Assembly (NCBI GenBank): GCA_023052935.1
Contig: CM041292.1
Coordinates: forward strand, 135,112,951 to 135,176,950
Origin: Piezodorus guildinii
Taxonomy: Eukaryota > Arthropoda > Insecta > Hemiptera > Pentatomidae
DNA: 64,000 nt
Reading direction: 5' to 3'
Part shown: one piece after another, positions 1 to 9,065 of the stretch
Layout: the number at the start of each line of letters is the position of its first letter
Numbering within the stretch: position 1 is the stretch's first letter
Translations under genes and position numbers: made by a program
The notes under the pieces: generated by a model
The model's database searches: none
Seen by the model: only the letters and a program-made list of their open reading frames with translations
Told to the model about the DNA's origin: nothing

Positions 1-383
1 TCAGTTGTCGTTCCTCGATCCTGGTTTTCATGGTTGATACTTTTAGATCCTCTCTAATGATTTCGTTTCTGACGCAGTCCCTCCTTGTTTTTCCCACTAC
101 TCGCCTAAGAAATCTCATTTCAGCTGTAGTGAGTCTTTTAATGAATTTATTTAGGACTGTCCAGTGTTCTGCTCCATACAACAGGACCGGAAGAAATATC
201 GTCTTAAAAATGACTAACTTTTCTCGGGATATTTCTTTTTTGCCGACTATGGTACTGTTAATTTGGAAGTAGACGCTGTTTGCTTTGCTTATTCGACTCC
301 CGATTTCCGTATCTAGCTTGCCATCATGACTTATTAAGGTTCATGGGTAGTGGTAGGTTTCTACACATTCTAGCAACTCTCCA

Positions 384-1260
384 TTACAGGTTATAATCAT
401 GTCCTCGATTGTCCTTCCGAGTTGCGGCATTTATCTCCATGCCCTTTCTGTGTAGTTCTCCTCTCCATTCTATAACAGCTTTTTGGAGGTTTTCTTGGGA
501 ATCCGCAATGAACACAGTGTCGTTAGCATAAACTAAGAATTGAGCCAGTATTGGGAATAGATTTCGATACCCAACCACCGCTCTGGGGGTTCTTCTCTTA
601 CATATTTTAATGGTATCGTCCATGAACGCTATGAATAGGAGTGGGCTATCTCCCTGTTTTACTCCATTCGTGAAGGGGAATGGTTGAGATTCCATGCCAT
701 TCAATCGAACAACTCCTTTGGGATTGGTATATACAAGGTATATATATACACCGATTGTATAGCTGATAGAAGATTATTGGAAACGTTTTTGTTACGGAGG
801 GATGACCATATTTCTTCTCTTGGGACAGAATCGAAGGCCGCCTTAAGATCCAAAAAAGCCAAATAAACGTTCTTTCCTCTATCCCAAGCTTTCTCCACAA
901 TCATATGTAATGATAAAATATGATCTAGGGTTTGTCTCTGGGTTCTGAACGCGGCTTATTCTTCCTCTAAATCCTTTACAATTTGTTTTCTCAGCCTCTG
1001 TTCTAAGATCCTTGTATACATCTTGTATACTACAGGAGAAAGACAAATTGGGCGGTAATTATTACAATCGCTCTGGCAACCTTTCTTATGAATAGGCACC
1101 ACTATATTGTATTCCCAATCCTTTGGTATTCTCTTCCCATCCCAAATGTTTTGGAAGAGCGTTTGTAGTGTCTTGATTAGTTCTTGTCCGCCATTTTTAA
1201 TTAATTCTGGAGCAATACCGTCTCATCCAGCTGCTTTTCCTGGCTTTGATCTGTCCACTG
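384..1260 (-). pseudogene. RTE-like LINE reverse transcriptase, broken
   Basis: In several minus-strand frames one can follow the RT core. A finger block resembles a GKAPGxDGI motif but contains a stop (about 1240). A CNNYRPICLSP motif lies near 1060. AFLDLKAAFDSVPREEIW lies in 701-904, TNGVKQGDSPLLF (the GV.QG box) near 650, and LVYANDTVFIAD near 530. The catalytic box is YAND rather than YADD, so a catalytic Asp is lost. Together with the frameshifts, this makes the copy non-functional. Confidence 0.75.
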
Positions 1261-2067
1261 CCAGTGTCACCTCGTCCTCCTCTATGCATTCCTCCTCTAA
1301 TTCAGCTGTTGAATCGGTTTCTGTCTGGACTTTGGTATTTTGATGCTCTGCTGTAGGTATGTTGCCTCTACAGAACTTCTGCTGGTAATAGAGCCTCCAT
1401 TCTTCTTATATTTTTGCGTCGTCTGTTACCACTTCTCCAGCCATATTTTTAATATTCCTAACTGGTTTTCCTTTTTTACCACGTAAGGATTTATTTATAG
1501 TCCAGAATTTTCTGGGGTTTCCTCTATAGCTATCTTGTATTTCCTTGCCAAATTCTTCTCAAGATTTTGCTTTAGCCACTTTGACTGCTGTCTTTGACTC
1601 ATTTCTTTTTTGCACATAGGCCTCCCATGTTCTTCGGTTTTTACCAATATATAGTAAAATATATATAGTAAAATCCAGGCCTCTTTTTTAAGGCTATTGC
1701 TGCTTTCACTTCTTCATTCCACTAACATGTCTTCTTCATGCTTAGGCCAATCGTCTTTTTCCCGCATACATCCTTGGCTGTATTAATGATAGCATCTTTA
1801 ATGCTTTTCCAGTATATGTCTATGTCTTCCCCTGCACTTATTTCTCTATTTTTCTTTGGTGACTGTTTCATATAATTAATTTTTTCCTTCTTCTCTAAGG
1901 GATCCCAAATGTATTCTTCTATATCTTTTTGGAGAGGGGATTTCTTTCCAAGATGGTTTTGGTATCGGCTACAATCATTCTGTGGTGTGTACCCAATTCC
2001 GCACTTCTTATGGCCTTCACGTCTGTGAAGAATCGTCTCAGATCCTCCTCATAGATGAAGTAATCGA

Positions 2068-2289
2068 TTATGATTGAGAAATTGCGTCCTTCTCCTTCAA
2101 ATGTAATCTTATGTATGGCCTTATGGTTGAACCAGGAATTTCCAAACAGTAGTTATTATCGACACAAAAATCAAGCAGTCTTTGGCCACTGTCGTTAATT
2201 GTCCTTTCCCCGCCAAACGGGCCCATAACCCCATGGGCTCTAAAGTGTTCTCTGCCAGTTGTTGCATTTAGATCTACACAGATTGTCAC
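2068..2289 (-). pseudogene. RTE-like LINE endonuclease, C-terminal fragment
   Basis: The fragment reads CVDLNATTG, then GPFGGERTINDSGQRLLDFC and NNYCLEIPGSTI. This is the usual (G)DLNA...G.GQRLLDF block of LINE endonucleases. The expected Gly before DLNA is changed, and the catalytic SDH segment is not found in this frame. It is separated from the N-terminal piece by stop codons and frame changes, so it is inactive. Confidence 0.65.
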
Positions 2290-2524
2290 TTTTCTGCCTC
2301 TGGCTCGGGCAGCATTTACTCCTTGAAGATCGCTATAAAACCGCTCCTTGTCTAGGACTGCAGATGTATGGGGGCATATACCTGTACAATAGTGACTTTA
2401 CTCGCAGCTAACTGTATATCAGCAAAAATAATTCTTGGGTTGATGGGTTCCCAGTGTTCAACTTTTCGGAAGAGTTCTTTTCTCTTAACCAGTCCAACAC
2501 CCTGACTTGCTCTCGCTCTAGTAT

Positions 2525-2755
2525 TTACTCCAGTATAAAACCAACCTCAATCTCTTTAAGACCACTCCCCTTTTTCTTCACTTCATTTATTCCCATTATG
2601 TCCACTGCATACTTTTTCATCTCTTCCACCATTTCCGCTTCTTTCCCTGTCAATGTGCCAATGTTCCATATAGCAAATCGTAAGTCCTTTTCACTGCATG
2701 GTCTGTTCCGTAAAATCCGTCGAATTCCGAGGCTAGCTGAATTTCTCTGGATCAA
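2525..2755 (-). pseudogene. RTE-like LINE endonuclease, N-terminal fragment
   Basis: A 76-codon open stretch. About residues 25-65 match the start of an exonuclease-endonuclease-phosphatase domain: a WNIGTLTGK strand, then a helix ending VDIMGINEVKKKG. The Glu there corresponds to the metal-binding Glu of the family (usually in an ETK or ETR context). The frame closes early and the fold resumes out of frame further along the minus strand. In an intact element this enzyme nicks the target DNA to prime reverse transcription. Here it is a fragment. Confidence 0.7.
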
Positions 2756-3045
2756 TTGACTCCAGGTGAGTGATTAGCCCAAGTCCTGAAGGCTCCGTAT
2801 CCTCGGAACAACTGGTTTCCTGACTTTTGTCCCCACAGGAGAGGGTGGGAAGGAGAGGGAAGGTTTATAGTTGAGGTGTAGGTGGGAAAAGGGTATTTAG
2901 GGTCATGATTCTCCCCCGATTGAGGAGTTGGCGATAATCAAGAGCTCGCTCGGGCAAGGTTGCTAGGCCTTGAAGTAGATCTGTCATGTCCCGGGATCGA
3001 GAAGAGTATCTACTGCGTACCCCAAATCAGAATACTCCGGTTAAT

Positions 3046-4513
3046 AAAAAATTGATATTTGGATTGCAATCTTCTTGAAATTAGTACCCAATGGTTTATT
3101 ATTTCTAAATAACTATATTAGGGTATAACTGTTTATATAGCTGCTTATCTTTTTAATTTTTCTATATCTTCAATTGGTTCAATTGGTGGAATTACATCTA
3201 TTAGAATTTGTGACTTGAATATAGAGGCCATTTTTTTTTCTTTTTATCGCACTTTACTGAATCTAAAACTCTCTACAGATTTTTTTTTATCTTCAAAAAT
3301 AATTGAGTTGTGAGCGGAACTATGGGTGAAATTTCAGTTTTTTCCTTTTTCCTATTTTATTTTTGATTTTGTTTGTTTATCGCGCATTACTGATTCGAAA
3401 ACTTTATATATGTTTTTCTCTATCTTCAAAAATAACTTATGGATAATAATTATTTGCGCGTATGTTGGTTAAAAATCAGTTATGATTTTTTTCTCTATAT
3501 TAATAAGTAACTGAGTTTTTTAAATTAAAAACCTTTTAATCGGCCGCTATTTTAAAAATAACCAACGGATATCAACGTCTAGGTGTTAGGACCATCGTTG
3601 CATTCTCTAGTATTTTTGTGGCGAATTTACATAAAATTGGTCCAGTTGTTTCAGAGAAGTGCCGCGGACAGTGGACAAACAAATTTTTTAAATTAATTTT
3701 TCGGGTTCTACGTATCTTGAAAATTAAGCCGTGAAATTTCAACGGGAGTATTTTTTTTTTTTTTTATTGGAGAGGGTCATTATTGAAAATAATAAACCAA
3801 AACTATTAAAAAATATTGTAACATCCTCGGATAACAAATAAAATAACATTAATGGAAAATGTTTTTGAATATGTAATTGACGTTTCAAACGATTTCTTTC
3901 AAGAATAATTTTTTTTTTTTTAAGAATGACAACGTGAATGACTGATGTAACGATAACGTCATCTTATTACCATGTTCAAACGGTTAAGTAGGAGGGATGG
4001 TTTATTCAAACTTATGAAATGATGTGGTTGTAAAGAATAAGAGTGCTTCATTTGTAACCATGTTTTTGAAGCGGGGAAAAAAGTTCCGGAACATGCTGAC
4101 GAGAAGGCCAATTGCAAAATTCGTTGCTGATGGAAAGATATCGCGGATTTTAATACCGGAGGGTATTGGTACAAATCATGTTCTTCATGACATTTCGAAA
4201 TTCCCACGTAATTTATCGCTTGCATAACTCCTGTAAAAACCTCCTGCTCAGATCCTGAGATAATTTCTACAGATGGCGATGTAATGGAAATGATAACAAA
4301 ATTTAATCTGAAGAAGATATTGCGAAATAATATGAAGTAAATTATGAACATGATATGGTTCGCATGTAAGTTTACTGCTAGGATAAAATGATAGCCCCTA
4401 ATGAATAAATGAATAGCTAAATAGGTTCTGACAACTCGTTATAACTAAAAAAGCAAAATAATATTGTTAAATTAATCCGCCACTTGTGAAATATCAATTC
4501 CACATCCCTTTAT
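3046..4513. other. AT-rich DNA without a recognised gene
   Basis: Homopolymer A/T runs dominate. A 130-codon open frame on the minus strand (3959-4351) and a 67-codon one on the plus strand (4024-4227) overlap each other. Neither resembles a known family, and I do not call them genes. Confidence 0.5.
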
Positions 4514-4525
4514 ACGATACTAGTG

Positions 4526-4807
4526 GGGATCACTTGTAGCTGGGTGGCTAGCATAACAGCCTCCTATGCCCAAGTTCACGGGTTCAAACCCGCAGGTAGT
4601 CCTTGGATTTTTTAATGGGAGTAAAAATCCTTAGTTATGCCGTCCTGCGGAGGGGACGTTAAAAGGTGGTCCCGAGCCTGTGCGATGTCAGGTACTCGTT
4701 AAAGATCCCTATCCTAATAAAACCTGGATAGGCAAAATTTAGGACTCCCACTGTAGCATCGTCCGATTAGCCATAGTAGCGTAAAGTGACGTTAAATAAA
4801 TAAACAA
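4526..4807 (+). mobile_element. tRNA-derived SINE, family A, copy 1 (complete, with TSD)
   Basis: The tRNA-like head carries a box A-like TAGCTGGGTGG (4537-4547) and a box B GGTTCAAACCC (4581-4591), the internal RNA polymerase III promoter spacing. A conserved body follows (GGATAGGCAAAATTTAGGAC, then GCATCGTCCGATTAGCC) and a short tail of TAAATAAATAAAC type. It is flanked by a perfect 12-bp duplication ACGATACTAGTG (4514-4525 and 4808-4819), which fixes both ends. Three further copies lie at 25.8, 36.5 and 39.9 kb. It has no coding capacity and would be mobilised by a LINE. Confidence 0.9.
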
Positions 4808-4819
4808 ACGATACTAGTG

Positions 4820-5492
4820 AACCGCCATTTCTTCGCACAGGTGTTATTTAAATGTGGTGTCATTTATTTTTTTTAAAATTTAGTTTGACCAATTAAGTGT
4901 TTATCACTTTGGGATTATGAGTTCATCATAACGAAAGGTGCATTTAGCAGGGGAAAAAAAAAATTATGTTAATTATTATATTTAATCCTAGACGGCAGTT
5001 AGAACTATAATTTGGTTAACAAATAAAAAAATGTTCTTTCTATAAATTTTATTCGGTTTATTACTAGTATTTCAAATGAACGTTTTCTAAATACATTTTG
5101 AAAGTTTAATTTAGTTTCCAAGGGACTCCCATTAAGTTTACTGTGGAACGTCTGTTTTCATAAAATGATCTAAAAATAGAAATAGTTAATAACAATTTTA
5201 TTTTAAGGATTTAAAACAACTTTCTATTAATTTTATAAACTTACGCACAGTTTGATACGTAATATTTATTCTCAAATCTCAAGTACTGTTCGGAAGATAA
5301 AACCTGGGCAATACTGTACGGTGGCAATACTGAAGCACCATAACCTCTCTCATCACAACATTACAAATAACATATGATCAGAGGTTTATGCGCTTATAAC
5401 AGCTTCATATTAATTTTTACGACTTATTTTATTACGGATTAACTTATCTAAAATCTTGCGTTCTCCAACGGTATATTAGGAATAATTTTTTT
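4820..5492. other. AT-rich DNA without a recognised gene
   Basis: No ORF of note. A short stretch near 5450-5480 (CTCCAACGGTATATTAGG) weakly recalls the unnamed repeat family best seen at 57.1-57.9 kb. Confidence 0.4.
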
Positions 5493-5505
5493 ATTACAAA
5501 AAATT

Positions 5506-6370
5506 AAAAAAAAAAAAAAATTTCCTATGCTGATGACACCTGCGTGTTATCAGTTCATAAAGATCCATTTGTTGCTTCAAATACCCTTCAAGCCCACATC
5601 AAAGACCTAGAAGTATGGTGTCAGAACTGGAGAATAAAAATAAATTCCAACAAATCCCATCAAATAACCTTTACCCTTCGCCGTAAACCTTTGACTTCCT
5701 GCCCTAAAGTATCCTTTAATAACACTCAACTAGTTCCTGTTGAACAGATCCGATACCTAGGACTTCTTCTTGACAAACGCCTAACTTGGAATCCACATAC
5801 ACGACTAAAACGACAAGAAACTGCTCGCCGCTTTAGGCTACTTCAACACTTACTAGACAAACGATCAAACCTTCCTCTTAACTACAAAAGGCTCATCTAC
5901 ATGACTATTATAAGACCAATCTGGACTTACGGAGTAGAGCTTTGGGGCTCTACTAAACCATCAAATTCTTCCCGCATCCAATCCTTACAATCCAAAATCC
6001 TTCGTAAAATCCTCAATGCTCCTTACTTTGTCACGAATAAACTTATCCATAAAGACCTTAATGTTCCCTATGTTACTCATTTGGCCCGGACCAGGTATCA
6101 ATCCTTTCATGACAAACTCCATTCTCACTCTAACCCACTAGTTTCAATCCTTTCTTCCTCTTCAATTCCGGATAATCCTCCGAGGCGCCTGAAAAGGAAA
6201 TGGCCCCGGGACCTTCTAGTTTAAAATATTTTTAGAGTGCTGCCACTGGGTAGTGTCTCTACATGTTTTTTCATGACAGTTTTGTATATTACCATCACAT
6301 TTACTAGATGTATTTTTATTTAATACAGTTGTAAATATCAATAAATATGTTTAAAAAAAAAAAAAAAAAA
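5506..6370 (+). mobile_element. 5'-truncated Jockey-type LINE, subfamily B
   Basis: It contains the last part of the reverse transcriptase, a short 3' UTR ending CAATAAATATG and a poly(A) run to 6370. A perfect 13-bp target duplication ATTACAAAAAATT flanks it (5493-5505 and 6370-6382). Between the left duplication and the first coding bases there are about 15 A residues, which the element sequence does not explain. Related pieces lie at 13.6-14.2 kb (plus) and 16.46-16.59 kb (minus). Confidence 0.88.
5523..6224 (+). pseudogene. Jockey-B reverse transcriptase, C-terminal fragment
   Basis: The reading frame enters directly at the catalytic SYADDT box (about 5523-5540). It continues for about 230 codons through the RT palm and thumb and the C-terminal region, ending NPPRRLKRKWPRDLLV. 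That ending aligns residue for residue with the last part of Jockey-A ORF2 at 9066-11744 (there NPPRRLKRQWPRDVL). The remaining frame is undamaged, so the insertion looks moderately young, but no endonuclease, fingers or start codon are present. It cannot act on its own. Confidence 0.88.
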
Positions 6371-6534
6371 TTACAAAAAATTTAGTTTTCCCTCCCAATG
6401 AAAAACTTAATTGCAATGTATTTTACTTATAAACCTTCATGAAAGAATGCCCTAAATTATAGTGAATACCGTATCAAAGTCATCCTCATGGTTTGAAAGA
6501 GTTTGCAGAAATCAAAAATCGTGATATAATTTTA

Positions 6535-6757
6535 TAATAGGTTTTTTTTTCGATTTGTTTTTTATTTATTATTATTATTTTATTGTATATATATGAATTT
6601 ATTTATGTTCTATTTTATGTAATTTGACCATTATTATTATTTTCTGTATATTTAGTATGATTGTGGTCTCTTCTCAATATTATTATTGTTCATTTTGTTA
6701 CAAATTGTAATATATCTCAATAAAAAATAAGTACTGATTATTAAAAAAAAAAAAAAA
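6535..6757 (+). mobile_element. Jockey-A LINE, 3' UTR-only copy
   Basis: From AATAGGTTTTT to the poly(A) run at about 6741-6757, the sequence follows the last ~220 bases of the minus-strand Jockey-A copy (16767-16985) very closely. It includes TGTATATATATGAATTTATT and a terminal ATATCTCAATAAAAA. It is an extreme 5' truncation with no coding sequence. It is closer to copy 2 than to copy 1. Confidence 0.85.
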
Positions 6758-6784
6758 AATTATATACATAGAGAAGAGAAGAGA

Positions 6785-7330
6785 ATATATAGTAAAAGAA
6801 AGTATTTTGAAAATTTTCAAATTTTGATTTTTAACAGAATATCGTACACATTTTACCGAACCTAATCCAAAGGACCAACTCCACTAGTAAGCCTATCTAG
6901 AAAACAAATAATCGTAAGAAACTATATTCTATATTATTGAAAATTATTGCCTGGGTTGTTGCAGCAAAATTTTAACTAACGTTGATGAACCGGAAATATC
7001 ATTTTTCAACTTTTTACGTTATTCTCAAAAACTGCTCTTACAATTTTTATTTAACTCTCTATGTTTATATAAAATGAAAAGTCTTTGGTTTCTTGCAGAT
7101 TTTATACTTATTGTAATAGTGAGACTGGGACTAAATGACAAATTTTAAATACTTCTTACTCTAAAGTACATTAATTTCTGATGTAATTAACCAATCCTAC
7201 TTGTTCGCATTAGAAAAACGGTGAATATAAAATATGGAAGAATTCTATAGCAAACAAAATGAAAAATATCAAATAAATGTTTCTATCGAAAAAAAAATTT
7301 TTTAAACTTAAGTTTGTTTAAAACTTGATT
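6785..7330 (+). repeat. Decayed copy of the unnamed ~0.8-kb repeat (repeat X)
   Basis: It begins TATAGTAAAAGAAAGTA, then TTTTGAAAATTTTCAAATTTT. It continues with a decayed CTCAAAAACTGCT stretch in the order seen in the better copies at 40.4-41.2 kb (minus) and 57.1-57.9 kb (plus). Similarity fades to the right, so the end is approximate. Confidence 0.45.
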
Positions 7331-7436
7331 TGAAGGAAGGAAATTAGTGAAATTATGTGTTTCAGATTTGTCTGTTGTTTATTGGAATTTTCATATTTAT
7401 AAACATTGGTTTCATCTAGTAATAAAGCTGGAGTTC

Positions 7437-7448
7437 TGCGCATGCGCA
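7437..7448 (+). promoter_or_regulatory. Palindromic NRF1/Ewg-type site at the Jockey-A 5' end
   Basis: TGCGCATGCGCA is a perfect 12-bp palindrome 7 bases inside the element. It is identical to the consensus bound by vertebrate NRF1 and its insect homologue Ewg. The same 12 bases occur at the same place in copy 2 (21516-21527). Jockey elements use an internal promoter at their 5' end, so this is a plausible activator site. That role is inferred from sequence alone. Confidence 0.55.
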
Positions 7449-7742
7449 TGAGTATAGCAGTCATCATTCAAATCGTGTCTTGGATTTCTTGCTTTTTCAG
7501 TTGGAATTCACTTCAGTGCAATCTTGAAAACATCACCAGGCTTCAGGATAACAACTGCAGTAAATATTGGAGCAAAAAACAGTAAGTTTTGTTACAATTT
7601 ACGGTGTAAAGTGAATGCTGGGTAACCTCTTCACATCAGCTGATTGCCAATAGCTCGGCAAGGCCGGGATTGGTTTTCTTTTCTTTAGTTATTGTTTTAT
7701 TTTCCACATCTAGTTATTATCTTATTATCTTCTTCACATGAA

Positions 7743-9065
7743 ATGCGATATTTTCACCAAGTGATGTCCTCCAAAGCATCAACTAAAAGATCTAGATCTA
7801 GTGGTTCAATCACGCCTCCCATAAAACAAAGACCCCGCCGTGATACCAATAAAAATTTAAATCAGCAAGCAACCCCTTCAGGTACTAATACCGAATCTGA
7901 ACCACAACCTGGCACATCGTCACAAGGGATGACTGACGAATCTCCGTTTTTCACCCCAAATCCTTTTCAAATCCTACATAATGAAAAAGAAAACATGGAA
8001 TCTGCTCCTACACCCAGTGAACCACGGCCTCCACCGATATTTGTCAAAAATATTAAAAATTTTCAGTTGTTGTGTGCTCAATTGAATAAAATTACCGACT
8101 CCACCAGCTACTACTGTATGAGTAGAATCAATGACACCAAAATATCACCGACCACCGCCGAGACATATAGAAAAATAGTGAAATATCTAACTGATACTAA
8201 AGCGGATTTCCACACTTATCAGTTACGCCAAGAGAGATCTCTTAGAGTTGTAATAAGAAATCTACATTCTTCTACACCAGTTGAAGCAATCAAAGAAGAA
8301 CTTATGGAGATGGGTTACAAAGTGCGCCAAGTCACTAATGTCATAAAAGATAGGGTTCAACTTCCGCTATTCTTCGTTGACTTGGAACCATTGTCAGGGG
8401 TAGAACAAATTTATGATCTAAAAAGACAAGTGTACTATACAAGTGTAAAAGTCGAAAAACCTTACACCAAGAGAGAAATTGTTCAATGTCACAATTGTCA
8501 GGCGTATGGTCATACCAAAAGTTACTGTTATCACATACCACGCTGCGTGAAATGCGGTGAACAGCACAAGTCTGTGGAATGTACAAAACCGAAGTCAACA
8601 ACCGCTGTATGTGCTCATTGCCTCAAGGACCACCCGGCCAACTACAAAGGATGCCAAATCTATAAGGAACTAAGGACCAGGTATCAAAAACCCCAAGTAC
8701 TGGATGAAACAGCAAGACAAACAAGAACTAGAAGAGAACCCTCAAAAATAATCGATGCTAATGTATCATTTGCCCACTTACTTGGAGGTGGGAACCAATG
8801 TAGTGAAACCGAGGCCCTGCCGGAAATGCAAAATGTACCTCAATATCCTCAGTCCATTCAACAAATACCTCTTCCTCAAAACGTAATCAATCCTAAAAAT
8901 CCTCATCCACAACAAATCTCTCATATCCCACCTCCTTCAAATGCCACAGACCTTACCAGTTTGATGACATCCTTCATTTCCGAAATCAAATCCCTTGTCA
9001 TGCCCCTAATCACAATCCTTACGAATCTTGTATCAAATCTCATTTCTGCCATAAAAAAGCCATAA
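7743..9065 (+). CDS. Jockey-A ORF1: gag-like RNA-binding protein (copy 1)
   Basis: A 440-residue protein that would coat the element RNA and escort it to the nucleus. The N-terminal ~100 residues are polar and Ser/Pro/Arg-rich. Next comes an RNA-binding region of the PRE_C2HC type (VVIRNLHSSTPVEAIKEEL, about residues 175-250). Three zinc knuckles follow: CHNCQAYGHTKSYC (C-x2-C-x4-H-x4-C), CVKCGEQHKSVEC and CAHCLKDHPANYKGC. The tail is Pro/Gln-rich with a hydrophobic end. I start it at ATG 7743 because MRYFHQVMSSKAS aligns with the start of copy 2 (MRYYHQVMSSKAS). The frame is open a further 17 codons upstream without support. The stop TAA is followed immediately, in the same frame, by the ORF2 ATG. 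Confidence 0.92.
   Translation: MRYFHQVMSSKASTKRSRSSGSITPPIKQRPRRDTNKNLNQQATPSGTNTESEPQPGTSSQGMTDESPFFTPNPFQILHNEKENMESAPTPSEPRPPPIFVKNIKNFQLLCAQLNKITDSTSYYCMSRINDTKISPTTAETYRKIVKYLTDTKADFHTYQLRQERSLRVVIRNLHSSTPVEAIKEELMEMGYKVRQVTNVIKDRVQLPLFFVDLEPLSGVEQIYDLKRQVYYTSVKVEKPYTKREIVQCHNCQAYGHTKSYCYHIPRCVKCGEQHKSVECTKPKSTTAVCAHCLKDHPANYKGCQIYKELRTRYQKPQVLDETARQTRTRREPSKIIDANVSFAHLLGGGNQCSETEALPEMQNVPQYPQSIQQIPLPQNVINPKNPHPQQISHIPPPSNATDLTSLMTSFISEIKSLVMPLITILTNLVSNLISAIKKP

Larger units (their letters stand above)
1..3045 (-). mobile_element. Decayed RTE-like non-LTR retrotransposon, 3' end beyond the window
   Basis: Read on the minus strand, the order is 5' UTR-like DNA (about 3045-2760), apurinic-type endonuclease pieces (2755-2068), then reverse transcriptase pieces (about 1260-1). 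The 3' part lies left of base 1. Between the recognisable protein blocks there are frameshifts and stops, so the copy is dead. The clade call (RTE-like) rests on the endonuclease opening (RFAIWNIGTLTGK), on AFLDLKAAFDSVPREEIW in the RT, and on the C-terminal region near bases 1-250. The exact clade could be a neighbouring one. The 5' boundary near 3045 is only where GC-richer sequence gives way to AT-rich DNA. Confidence 0.75.

Noticed and set aside
3959..4351. 130-codon minus-strand frame as a host gene
   Set aside because: Unusual residue make-up for AT-rich chance ORFs, no domain, no splice or start support, and an overlapping frame on the other strand.
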